64,000 bases of DNA from Oscillospiraceae bacterium (GTDB lineage: Bacteria; Bacillota; Clostridia; Oscillospirales; Oscillospiraceae), in the NCBI GenBank assembly GCA_017482385.1, contig JAFUNI010000023.1:186001-250000 (forward strand). The letters run 5' to 3'. Position 1 is the stretch's first letter. Every line of letters starts with the position of its first letter. Below are positions 32,175 to 43,360 of the stretch, in pieces. The translations under genes and the position numbers were made by a program. Below the pieces are notes generated by a model. That model was given only the letters and a program-made list of their open reading frames with translations, did not search any database and was not told where the DNA came from.

Positions 32175-34562
32175 ATGACAGATGCATACCTCAGCCGTTT
32201 TGTTACTGCCAGACGGCGTTATATTTTATCTCAGTTTCAAAACTTAAATAATATGCAGCAGGAGGCTGTTTCCACTACCGAAGGCCCATTGCTTCTCTTA
32301 GCCGGTGCGGGCAGCGGAAAGACCACTGTTCTTATTAACAGAATTGCAAATTTGATGCGGTTTGGCCGTGCCAGCGATTCTAACGAAGTCCCGGATACTG
32401 TCACAGAAGCGGATGTGGAATTTTTAGAGGATCTCCGGGAGCCTGTGTCGGATTTTGACCGGCATCGGGCAGATTTGCTGTGCGCTTTAGAACCGGTTTC
32501 GCCGTGGAATATCATCGCTATTACCTTCACCAATAAAGCAGCAAATGAGCTGAAAGAGCGCCTTACAAATATGCTCGGACCGGAAGGTCAGGATGTGTGG
32601 GCAATGACATTTCACTCTGCCTGTTGCCGTATTTTGCGCCGCGATATTGATCGGTTGGGCTTTACCCGGAGTTTTACCATTTATGATACAGCCGATTCTG
32701 AGCGTGTCATGAAGGATGTAATCAAGGAAATGGGATTGGATGACAAGACCTTTCCTGCAAAATATGTTCTTTCGGTTATCAGCCGTGAAAAAGACAATAT
32801 GGTTTCGTCTGAGGAGATGTTGGAACGTGTAGAGTACACCAATGATTTCCGCCAGCTCCATATTGCAAAAGCCTATGCTAAGTATCAAACCCGCTTGCGG
32901 GAAAATAACGCTTTGGATTTTGATGACATTATTTTCCAAACGGTTTTGCTGTTGCAAAATCACGAGGATGTGCGTACCTATTATCAAAGAAAATTCCGTT
33001 ATGTTTTGGTGGACGAGTACCAGGATACCAACCATATGCAGTATTTGCTCACATCTTTACTGGCCGGTGGGTATGAGAATATCTGTGTTGTCGGTGATGA
33101 TGACCAAAGCATCTACCGTTTCCGTGGCGCAACTATCGAGAATATTCTAAATTTTGAGAAAGAATATCAGGGCTCACGAGTCATTCGCCTTGAGCAGAAC
33201 TACCGCTCTACACAGGCGATTTTGAACGCTGCCAATAGCGTAATTGCCCATAATATCGGGAGAAAAGGCAAAAGACTTTGGACCGCCAACGGAGAGGGAA
33301 AGCCTATCACAGTTTATGAATCGGCTGACGAAGGTGCAGAAGCTAATTACGTTGCCGGGCAGATCATTTCCGGCTCCAAAGGTAAGAATTTTAAAAATTA
33401 TGCCGTTCTTTACCGCACCAATGCCCAGTCCAACGCTTTGGAATTTGCCTTCAAACGCAACGGTATTCCATACCGTGTGATTGGCGGTATGCGCTTCTTT
33501 GACCGTGCAGAAGTCAAGGATATGCTGGCATATCTTTGTGTGATCAATAACCGCGCTGACGATCTGCGTTTGCACCGGATCATTAACAATCCTCCCAGAG
33601 GCTTGGGCGCAAAAACCATTGAAACAGCGGATCGATTGGCCCAAGCAGAAGGGAAGGGACTGTATACAGTAGTTTCTGACCCTTACTCTTATGGCCCGTT
33701 GGAAAAATCCGCCGGAAAACTGTTACAGTTTTCGGTCATGATTGAAGAATTGGCACAGCTTTTAGAGGATGGTCTGACATTACCGGAGTTTTATGAAGAG
33801 GTCATGCTTCGTACCGGTTATATCGCAATGCTGGAAAGTAAACCTACTGAGGAGAACAAGACCCGTCTTGAGAATATCCGAGAATTGAAATCCAGCATCA
33901 ATGCCTATGTGCAGAATGCGGAAAGACCCAGCCTTGCCGGTTTCCTGGAGGAAATTGCCCTTTACACTGATTTGGAAACCTATAATGAGGGTGATGATGC
34001 TGTTGTCATGATGACCATGCACTCTGCAAAGGGCTTGGAATTCCCCCATGTTTTCTTGGTTGGCTTTGAAGACGGTTTATTTCCCGGTATGCGCGCCATT
34101 GGCGAAAGGGAAGAGATGGAAGAAGAGCGTCGCCTTTGCTACGTGGCGATTACACGCGCCAAGGAAAATCTTACGATCACCTATGCTAAGCAGCGTATGC
34201 TTTACGGTCGCACCAACGCTTCCTTGCCATCTCGCTTTCTAAAGGAGATTCCGGCGGATACTATGGTGAAAAAGGGCGGGTATCAAACTGCGGCCAATCC
34301 ATATCCCAAGCATACAGACCCCTCCGCTTTTGCGCCTATAAAACCTGTTTCTTACCAAAGCTCCTATTCAGCTCCTGCAGCGGGTTCGGCCATTCCGGAT
34401 TGGCGAAAGGGTGATATGGTGCAGCACACGGCATTCGGCAGGGGAATGGTGCTGAGTGTACTGAAAATGGGCGGCGATGCGCTGCTGGAAATCGCTTTTG
34501 ACGAAATTGGCACTAAAAAGCTCATGGCAAAGACCGCATCAGCACATATGAAAAAACTGTAA
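32175..34562 (+). CDS. pcrA: ATP-dependent DNA helicase PcrA/UvrD
   Basis: The 795-aa SF1A helicase has motif I LLAGAGSGKTTVL, motif Ia IAITFTNKAANELKERL, motif II LVDEYQDTN, motif III GDDDQSIYRFRGA, motif IV RLEQNYRST, motif V TMHSAKGLEF and motif VI RRLCYVAITRAKENL. The C-terminus GDMVQHTAFGRGMVLSVL is the PcrA RNA polymerase-interacting tail. Roughly 45 extra residues (ASDSNEVPD to EPVSPW) sit between motifs I and Ia. The SD before the start is weak. Confidence 0.94.
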   Translation: MTDAYLSRFVTARRRYILSQFQNLNNMQQEAVSTTEGPLLLLAGAGSGKTTVLINRIANLMRFGRASDSNEVPDTVTEADVEFLEDLREPVSDFDRHRADLLCALEPVSPWNIIAITFTNKAANELKERLTNMLGPEGQDVWAMTFHSACCRILRRDIDRLGFTRSFTIYDTADSERVMKDVIKEMGLDDKTFPAKYVLSVISREKDNMVSSEEMLERVEYTNDFRQLHIAKAYAKYQTRLRENNALDFDDIIFQTVLLLQNHEDVRTYYQRKFRYVLVDEYQDTNHMQYLLTSLLAGGYENICVVGDDDQSIYRFRGATIENILNFEKEYQGSRVIRLEQNYRSTQAILNAANSVIAHNIGRKGKRLWTANGEGKPITVYESADEGAEANYVAGQIISGSKGKNFKNYAVLYRTNAQSNALEFAFKRNGIPYRVIGGMRFFDRAEVKDMLAYLCVINNRADDLRLHRIINNPPRGLGAKTIETADRLAQAEGKGLYTVVSDPYSYGPLEKSAGKLLQFSVMIEELAQLLEDGLTLPEFYEEVMLRTGYIAMLESKPTEENKTRLENIRELKSSINAYVQNAERPSLAGFLEEIALYTDLETYNEGDDAVVMMTMHSAKGLEFPHVFLVGFEDGLFPGMRAIGEREEMEEERRLCYVAITRAKENLTITYAKQRMLYGRTNASLPSRFLKEIPADTMVKKGGYQTAANPYPKHTDPSAFAPIKPVSYQSSYSAPAAGSAIPDWRKGDMVQHTAFGRGMVLSVLKMGGDALLEIAFDEIGTKKLMAKTASAHMKKL

Positions 34563-34606
34563 TTTAATTTGATTGCTGTCATATACTCCCACAGGGGGCG
34601 TATAGG

Positions 34607-37196
<2,590 letters not shown>

Positions 37197-37226
37197 AAAG
37201 ACGGAGAGCAATTGCTCTCCGTCTTT
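37197..37226. terminator. Bidirectional terminator after ligA
   Basis: A GACGGAGAGCA/TGCTCTCCGTC stem is flanked by A4 and T6. It separates ligA from the convergent small gene. Confidence 0.88.
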
Positions 37227-37227
37227 T

Positions 37228-37437
37228 TTACAGGCTGAAATCAACCTCATCATATTTTTTGGTATCCAAGGGCTTCATTTTCGGCGGGATCCGCTTGCAG
37301 GGATCGTAACGGAATTTGCGGCATTTGGATTCTGCCGGTACAACACCCTTTTTGACGCACAAAATCTGAGTTTCATCCATGGTTGTACCCCACTGACAGT
37401 AAGCACATACGGGAATGATTTTCTTGCGGAACAGCAT
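37228..37437 (-). CDS. Small cysteine-rich protein (putative zinc-binding)
   Basis: The 69-aa product has CAYCQWGT, ILCVKKG, SKCRKFRYDPCKRIPPK. The four or five cysteines are spaced like a zinc ribbon or small Fe-S site. Similar short hypothetical proteins are common in Clostridia, and none has a firm function that I know of. AAGGAG precedes the start. It lies downstream of the ylbJ-like gene and may be co-transcribed with it. Confidence 0.75.
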   Translation of the reverse strand: MLFRKKIIPVCAYCQWGTTMDETQILCVKKGVVPAESKCRKFRYDPCKRIPPKMKPLDTKKYDEVDFSL

Positions 37438-37456
37438 AATTTGCTCCTTTCGACTG

Positions 37457-38491
37457 TTAATTACCTGTATTATACAATATTCTTTCTTGAAAAGCCACTA
37501 CTTTTTTTCTGCGCAATAAAAACATAAATAACAACAAGAAGAAAAGAAGTCCTACAAAGACGTGAAGTGGTGGAATAACTGCTTCTGTTCGCCTAAACAG
37601 AACAGGCTGGACAATAATGCTAAGTAATAGAGCAAATGCTGTTTGAAGAACTTTTCCCGGGAAATACCAGCCTGTTCCAAGACCTTCCGTTACCGATATG
37701 GTCTGCATACCAACGCACAAGCCGCCAAAGGCAAGCATTATACCTGCAAGAATGAACCGCTCTCCTTCACCAGTAATATTATTCAGGAGCACACAACCGT
37801 TTGACATTTCTAAAATGCCGGAAAATAAAATCTGTACAGATGCGGGGAACAGCCACAAGAACCAACAATTACAAAATCCCAATACAACGCGAAACAGTAT
37901 CACCCAACCGCAAACCCCGGCTGTTGCTTTGATTGCTTTTTGCAGGGACTCCGGGAAGGAAATACCGACACTGGGAGTAATGTGAGTTGTTTCAATTTCA
38001 CTTGAGGGCAGCACGCAGCCTGTAACCAGCGCAGAAAAAATGTGAATACCCCATAAAACCCAAACTGTTTTTACGGAAGAGAAAAGGGGAGAGAGTATCC
38101 CAAACAGGAATGCTGGTCCTGCGTTATTACAAAAACCAAGCATTCTTAAAGCCGAGCTTTGGGAAAGCTTTCCTGCCTTATATGCTTGTGTAATTAGTTG
38201 GGCACCGATTGGATAACCTGCAAGCAATCCCAAAATCAGCAGTGACTCCGATCCTTTTGGGATTTTACAGATTTGACCAACTGGTTGCAGTAATCGAAAG
38301 TTTTGCCCCAAAAGAGAACTGTTTATAACACTGCTCAGCACAAAAAAGGGGAATAGCGAGGGGATGAGTGTTTGGAAGCAAAGCAACACACCTTCCCGCG
38401 CTGATACGATAGCTGTTCTTGTATCAAAAATGATTACAAGCATGGCGCAGGCAGCAGCAATACCGCGAATGAAAGTACTTCGTTTTTTCAT
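37457..38491 (-). CDS. ylbJ: Sporulation integral membrane protein YlbJ-like
   Basis: The 344-aa product has eight or more helices and the nucleoside-recognition (Gate) type repeats: GVLLCFQTLIPSLFPFFVLSSVI, LLILGLLAGYPIGAQLITQAYKAGKLS and MLGFCNNAGPAFLFGIL. These match YlbJ, needed for spore cortex or dipicolinate-related steps in Bacillus. Divergent orientation to yqfC and yqfD supports the sporulation role. Confidence 0.85.
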   Translation of the reverse strand: MKKRSTFIRGIAAACAMLVIIFDTRTAIVSAREGVLLCFQTLIPSLFPFFVLSSVINSSLLGQNFRLLQPVGQICKIPKGSESLLILGLLAGYPIGAQLITQAYKAGKLSQSSALRMLGFCNNAGPAFLFGILSPLFSSVKTVWVLWGIHIFSALVTGCVLPSSEIETTHITPSVGISFPESLQKAIKATAGVCGWVILFRVVLGFCNCWFLWLFPASVQILFSGILEMSNGCVLLNNITGEGERFILAGIMLAFGGLCVGMQTISVTEGLGTGWYFPGKVLQTAFALLLSIIVQPVLFRRTEAVIPPLHVFVGLLFFLLLFMFLLRRKKVVAFQERILYNTGN

Positions 38492-38570
38492 TTGATCACC
38501 CCATAAGAAACTATGTCCTTACGGTTCAATTCAGCACAATCATTTCATAGACTTTTCCGAAGGGGGCGCT

Positions 38571-38828
38571 ATGATGGGAAAAATACAGCAAATTCGTCAA
38601 CAGGAGAATGTGCTTTCTATGCTTCCAATCGTGGAGCTGACGGGGCAAGGCAGGTTGTTGATCGAGAATCATCAAGGGGTTTTGTCTTACGCACCTAATA
38701 CAATTAAAATCAAAGTTAGCTATGGTTGCGTAATCATCACGGGAAATAGCTTGCAGCTTATGGAAATGAGCAGAGTGAAATTGGCTATCTGCGGTAGAAT
38801 AGACTGTTTGCAGCTGCTTGGGAGGTGA
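38571..38828 (+). CDS. yqfC: YabP/YqfC-family sporulation protein
   Basis: The 85-aa product contains PIVELTGQGRLLIENHQGVLSYAPNTIKIKVSYGCVIITGNSLQL, the YabP/YqfC domain. Position immediately before yqfD identifies yqfC. Two adjacent ATGs are possible (38571 and 38574); AGGGGG lies 4 and 7 nt upstream of them, so the second may be used. Confidence 0.9.
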   Translation: MMGKIQQIRQQENVLSMLPIVELTGQGRLLIENHQGVLSYAPNTIKIKVSYGCVIITGNSLQLMEMSRVKLAICGRIDCLQLLGR

Positions 38829-38832
38829 TGGT

Positions 38833-40029
38833 ATGTCGCTGTTTCGTATCTTGCCGGGTAATATTATAACAGAAATTACAAGTGCGGATATTTCTTCATT
38901 ACTAAATACATTAGTGTTGAATGAAATTCAATTAAAAAACATTCGGTATGTTGACGATCTGACCGTACGTATCACAGTATCTCGACGAAATTATCCGCAA
39001 CTTGTTATACTGTCAGAAAAGCATGGGGCGGTTGTGAAAAAAAGAGGCATCTATGGCCTGTTCCCGGTTGCTAACCGATTTCTAAAGCGACCGGTTCTGG
39101 TACTTTTTCTACTTCTTGTGTTTCTGTTAAGCTGCTATGTTCCCAGCAGGATATTCTTTCTGCGGGTAGAAGGAAATACTCAGATACCAGAAAGATACAT
39201 CATTGAAGTTGCTGCGGAGTGCGGAGTTGATTTTGGCGCGAAAAGACGATTTGTTCGCAGTGAAATGATAAAAAACAGACTTTTGGAGAAAATCCCCCAA
39301 TTGCAGTGGGCGGGTATCAATACTTACGGCTGTACAGCGGTAATATCCGTCCGGGAAAAAACAATCAGCGATAAGGAAGATATACCCAAGCATAAAGTGT
39401 CCAGCATTGTGGCATCGCATGATGGCATCATACAAAGCTGTACAGTTCAGCGAGGGAATGCACTTTGCGTGGTCGGCCAAGCAGTCAAAGCAGGTCAAGT
39501 ACTGGTATCCGGCTATTTGGATTGCGGTATCGTAACAAAAACAACCCAAGCCGATGCCGAAATCAAAGCGCTTACTTTCCGAGATTTGGAGGTAGTAGCG
39601 CCGCACTCCACCGTCAATAAAGGCACAAAACAAGAAACCAAGACGAAACTTGCCCTAAGAATCGGAAAAAAATTGATAAAATTCTATAAAGATAGTGGAA
39701 ATTTAGATGCCACTTGTGGTAAAATATATTTGGAAGAGTATGTAAATCTTCCGGGCGGGTTTCGTTTACCTGTTGCTGTGGTTAAAGAAACGGAAGTATA
39801 TTACAGTGAGGGCGGGGGAGAGCTGCCTGTTTCCGATGCAGGAGAATGGATTCAAGATTTTGCAAATAATCACTTGAAAAACACGATGATTTCCGGCGAG
39901 ATCGTTTCTGCTGATGCAGAAATAACTCCCGATGCAGGCGCATTATATCTCCATGGGAGGTATGCCTGCATGGAAATGATCGGGCAGATAAAGTACGAGG
40001 AATTTATACCAAAGGACGATGGAAAATGA
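38833..40029 (+). CDS. yqfD: Sporulation protein YqfD
   Basis: The 398-aa product starts MSLFRILPGNIITEITSADISSLLNTLV. It has one membrane helix at about residues 88-108 (VLVLFLLLVFLLSCYVP) and an extracytoplasmic domain with FFLRVEGNTQIPERYIIEVAAECGVDFGAKRRFV. YqfD is made under sigma-E in Bacillus. The ATG at 38833 has GGGAGG 8 nt upstream. It overlaps phoH by 4 nt. Confidence 0.92.
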   Translation: MSLFRILPGNIITEITSADISSLLNTLVLNEIQLKNIRYVDDLTVRITVSRRNYPQLVILSEKHGAVVKKRGIYGLFPVANRFLKRPVLVLFLLLVFLLSCYVPSRIFFLRVEGNTQIPERYIIEVAAECGVDFGAKRRFVRSEMIKNRLLEKIPQLQWAGINTYGCTAVISVREKTISDKEDIPKHKVSSIVASHDGIIQSCTVQRGNALCVVGQAVKAGQVLVSGYLDCGIVTKTTQADAEIKALTFRDLEVVAPHSTVNKGTKQETKTKLALRIGKKLIKFYKDSGNLDATCGKIYLEEYVNLPGGFRLPVAVVKETEVYYSEGGGELPVSDAGEWIQDFANNHLKNTMISGEIVSADAEITPDAGALYLHGRYACMEMIGQIKYEEFIPKDDGK

Positions 40030-41024
40030 CAGAACGAGTCTTAAACTTTGATCGGGTCGAGGATCTCATAGCCGTATTCGGTTCTTTCGATGAAAATATC
40101 AAGCGAATCGAGGATGCGCTGGATGTAAAGATCATCAACAGAGGAACTGATTTGCGTGTCAGTGGCGATGCTGAAGCCGTTGATAAGGCAGCCCGTGCGT
40201 TGGAAGGCCTGTTAGCGCTGGCGGCTAAGGGTGAAATCATTGACGAGCAGCGAGTGCGTTATCTCATTACTCTGGTGAAAGAAGGTAACGACGACTATGT
40301 GACCCAAATGGCTAAGGATGTTGTTTGCATTACGGCCAAAGGTAAGCCTATCAAGGCGAAAACCGTCGGTCAGCAAAAGTATATGAAGGCGATCGCTAAA
40401 AATACAGTTACATTGGGTGTAGGCCCTGCCGGTACCGGTAAGACCTATTTGGCTGTCGCGGCTGCAGTCGCGGCGTTCCGGGAAAGAACAGTGAACAGGA
40501 TCATCCTTACCCGTCCTGCGGTGGAAGCCGGTGAGCGGTTGGGATTTTTGCCCGGTGACCTGCAGAACAAGGTCGATCCCTATCTGCGCCCTCTATATGA
40601 CGCTCTGTATGAGATGCTGGGCCCGGAAACCTTTCAAAAGTATCAGGAGCGTGGCTCTATCGAAGTGGCGCCGCTGGCCTACATGCGTGGCCGTACCTTG
40701 GATGACAGCTTTATCATCTTGGATGAAGCGCAAAACACCACGAAAGAGCAGATGAAAATGTTTCTGACCCGCCTGGGCTTTGGATCAAAGATCGTGATTA
40801 CAGGTGATGTAACGCAGATCGATCTTCCCAGCGACAAAACTTCCGGCTTAAAGGATGCTCTCCGTGTCTTAGAAGGTGTGCAGGATATTGCCATTTGCCG
40901 CCTGACAGCGGCGGATGTAGTCCGTCACAGCCTTGTGCAGAAAATTATCGATGCTTATGAAAAGGCCGACAAGAAAGCAGAAGCCGCTAAAACTGTAAAC
41001 AGTCGAAACCAAAGGAAAAAGTAA
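40026..41024 (+). CDS. phoH: PhoH-like P-loop ATPase
   Basis: The 332-aa product has an N-terminal KH-like region (NRGTDLRVSGDAEAVDKAARAL). The PhoH ATPase has Walker A TLGVGPAGTGKTYLAVAAAV, LTRPAVEAGERLGFLPGDL, SFIILDEAQNTT (Walker B) and ITGDVTQIDLP. It is thought to act with YbeY in ribosome/RNA metabolism, and ybeY is the next gene, 1 nt away. Confidence 0.95.
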   Translation: MTERVLNFDRVEDLIAVFGSFDENIKRIEDALDVKIINRGTDLRVSGDAEAVDKAARALEGLLALAAKGEIIDEQRVRYLITLVKEGNDDYVTQMAKDVVCITAKGKPIKAKTVGQQKYMKAIAKNTVTLGVGPAGTGKTYLAVAAAVAAFRERTVNRIILTRPAVEAGERLGFLPGDLQNKVDPYLRPLYDALYEMLGPETFQKYQERGSIEVAPLAYMRGRTLDDSFIILDEAQNTTKEQMKMFLTRLGFGSKIVITGDVTQIDLPSDKTSGLKDALRVLEGVQDIAICRLTAADVVRHSLVQKIIDAYEKADKKAEAAKTVNSRNQRKK

Positions 41025-41025
41025 T

Positions 41026-41529
41026 ATGTTACAACACAAAATCAATATTACATTCAATTGCCGGACATTACAAAAGATCCCGGTCACAATGATCATCCGC
41101 AGGTGCATCGAGGCCTCCTTGCAGGCTGAGGGCATTGAAATTCCCTGCGAGATCAATGTGCTTGTCACAGATGATATGGAAATTCGTGCCATCAATTTGG
41201 CAAGCCGGGAAATTGACAAGCCTACTGATGTTTTAAGCTTTCCAATGTTTTCTTTGGAGCCGGGCAATCCCCCGGAGGATTGGGAAAGCTACATAGATCC
41301 GGAGACCGGGCTGTGTCCCCTTGGGGATATGGCAATATCGTTGGAGCGAGCCTTCGCACAGGCAAAGGAGTTTGGGCACAGTACCCGCCGGGAAGTTGGC
41401 TACCTGACCATACACTCTGTTTTGCATCTGCTGGGCTATGATCACATGGATGAAGGTCCGCAGAAAGCGCAGATGCGCGCAAGAGAAAAAGACATTGTTG
41501 CGGGCATTCCCCGTATGCAGAGAGCATGA
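41026..41529 (+). CDS. ybeY: Endoribonuclease YbeY
   Basis: The 167-aa metallo-RNase of 16S rRNA maturation has the zinc motif HSVLHLLGYDHMDE (H3xH5xH) and DDMEIRAINLASREIDKPTDVLSFPMF. An insertion of about 15 aa (EPGNPPEDWESYIDPETG) precedes LCPLGDMAIS. Length is normal for Clostridia. Confidence 0.95.
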   Translation: MLQHKINITFNCRTLQKIPVTMIIRRCIEASLQAEGIEIPCEINVLVTDDMEIRAINLASREIDKPTDVLSFPMFSLEPGNPPEDWESYIDPETGLCPLGDMAISLERAFAQAKEFGHSTRREVGYLTIHSVLHLLGYDHMDEGPQKAQMRAREKDIVAGIPRMQRA

Positions 41530-41547
41530 TTACAAAGGAGAATCAAT

Positions 41548-42435
41548 ATGGCTACCAAAACCGCTATGATCACCATTGCCGGTCGTCCCAATGTGGGCAA
41601 GTCAACTTTGACTAATTTTTTGGTTGGTGAAAAGATCGCTATCGTGTCTAACAAACCGCAAACCACCCGCAACAGGATTTGCGGTATTGTCACCAAAGAA
41701 GATATTCAGTATGTTTTTGTGGACACTCCCGGATTCCACAAGCCCAGAACCAAGCTGGGCGACTATATGGTGAATGTGACTCGGGAGTCTATTGCGGATG
41801 TAGATCTAACGATTCTGATGGTGGAGCCTATCGCATCTATCGGACCTCAGGAGGAAGCGTTGATCGAACAGCTAAAGCAAAAGAAGTGCCCTGTCGTCCT
41901 GGTGATAAATAAGATAGACACTGTTGAAAAGGACAGCCTTCTGGAAGTAATTGCTGTGTATTCCCAAGCTGCGACCTTTGATGCCATCATTCCCATTTCA
42001 GCAAAGACCGGTGACGGTGTGGAACAGTTGATGGAAATATGCGCGAAGTACGCTGTGGAAAGTCCGTTCCTGTTCCCCGATGATATTACCACCGACCAGC
42101 CGGAGCGGCAGGTTATGGCGGAAATTATCCGAGAAAAGCTTTTGTGGACCTTAGATAGGGAAGTGCCTCACGGTACAGCAGTGGAAATTACGAAGTTTAC
42201 TGAGCGGGATAACGGCATTATCGATATCGATGCCACCATCTACTGTGAAAAAGCCAGCCATAAGGGTATTATCATCGGTAAGCATGGGGATATGCTGAAG
42301 AAGATCTCGACCATGGCCCGGAACGATTGTGAGCGTTTTATGGGCACAAAGGTGTTCCTCACTACTTGGGTCAAGGTCAAAGAAAACTGGCGGGACAGTG
42401 ACTTCCTAGTCCGCAACTTTGGCTACAGAGAATAA
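41548..42435 (+). CDS. era: GTPase Era
   Basis: The 295-aa product has G1 GRPNVGKSTLTN, G2 QTTRNRICGI, G3 VDTPGFHKP and G4 VINKIDTV. The C-terminal KH domain is HKGIIIGKHGDMLKKISTMARNDCERFMG. It binds the 16S rRNA 3' end during 30S assembly. The dgkA and cdd genes usual between ybeY and era in Bacillus are absent. Confidence 0.97.
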   Translation: MATKTAMITIAGRPNVGKSTLTNFLVGEKIAIVSNKPQTTRNRICGIVTKEDIQYVFVDTPGFHKPRTKLGDYMVNVTRESIADVDLTILMVEPIASIGPQEEALIEQLKQKKCPVVLVINKIDTVEKDSLLEVIAVYSQAATFDAIIPISAKTGDGVEQLMEICAKYAVESPFLFPDDITTDQPERQVMAEIIREKLLWTLDREVPHGTAVEITKFTERDNGIIDIDATIYCEKASHKGIIIGKHGDMLKKISTMARNDCERFMGTKVFLTTWVKVKENWRDSDFLVRNFGYRE

Positions 42436-42489
42436 TTTCCAAGTCTAAACCTGCTCTCTCTGCAAACACTATTTGCGGAGGGGATGCAG

Positions 42490-42633
42490 ATGACTTCACA
42501 GGACTACTGGCAGATATTCTTGGAAACCGGTGCGCCGGAGATGTATCTGCTGTACAATAAAGCGCTGAAAATGGAGACAAGCTATGTACCTGACAACACA
42601 GGCACTGGTACTGCGGGTCACAGCCTACAATGA
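42490..42633 (+). CDS. yqzL: YqzL-like small protein
   Basis: The 47-aa product starts MTSQDYWQIFLETGAPEMYLLYNKAL, matching the short YqzL family pattern (W..F..TG....YLLYK) found between era and recO in Bacillus. GGAGGGG lies 7 nt before the ATG. Its 3' half overlaps recO by 50 nt in another frame. Function is unknown. Confidence 0.75.
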   Translation: MTSQDYWQIFLETGAPEMYLLYNKALKMETSYVPDNTGTGTAGHSLQ

Positions 42634-43345
42634 TACCGATGGCTTATTGACACTGCTCACGCCCAACCACGGGAAGCTGACTGCCAAGGCAAGAGGTCTA
42701 CGCAGAAAGAACAGCCCCCTGGTTGCCCCTTGTCAGCTTTTGGCATATGGGGAATTTACATTATTTGAATATCGCTCCATGTATACCGTAAACGAGGCGC
42801 ATTCTGTTGAGCTCTTTACACCTCTGCGGACTGATTTGGAAAAATTATCACTGGGCACATATTTTGCCCAGGCTGCTGAGTTGCTTTCTCAGGAGGATTT
42901 GCCCAATCCGGAACTGCTCTCTTTGCTGCTGAATTGTCTTTATGCTTTATCCCGCTTGGATACGCCACAGGCGCTTGTGAAGGCTGTTTTTGAACTGCGG
43001 GGCGCGTGTCTTGCCGGCTATGAACCGGATTTGTACGGTTGCCACCGATGCGGTAATCCTTTTCCGGACAGAATCGATCTATCCGAAGGCAGATTGGAAT
43101 GTAACTCTTGCCGTGATCATTCTTCCGGTGGTATCCGTATGCCTATAACCCCCGGTATGCTGGAAGCGATGCATTACATCACAACTTGCGATCCTAAAAA
43201 ACTTTTCTCTTTCCAATTAGGTGATGACACAATCGAGCAGTTGTCGGCAGTAACAGAAAGCTATCTTAGCACACAGTTGGAGCGAGGGTTTTCCGCCCTT
43301 GATTTTTATAAATCACTGCTGATCCCACCAGTGGAGATGCAGTAA
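42584..43345 (+). CDS. recO: DNA repair protein RecO
   Basis: The 253-aa product has an N-terminal OB fold (TTQALVLRVTAYNDTDGLLTLLTPNHGKLTAKARGLRR). A helical domain carries a zinc-binding CHRCG and CNSC pair. It loads RecA with RecR at SSB-coated gaps. Gene order era-yqzL-recO is conserved. Confidence 0.94.
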   Translation: MYLTTQALVLRVTAYNDTDGLLTLLTPNHGKLTAKARGLRRKNSPLVAPCQLLAYGEFTLFEYRSMYTVNEAHSVELFTPLRTDLEKLSLGTYFAQAAELLSQEDLPNPELLSLLLNCLYALSRLDTPQALVKAVFELRGACLAGYEPDLYGCHRCGNPFPDRIDLSEGRLECNSCRDHSSGGIRMPITPGMLEAMHYITTCDPKKLFSFQLGDDTIEQLSAVTESYLSTQLERGFSALDFYKSLLIPPVEMQ

Positions 43346-43360
43346 CTACAGGAGATAATG

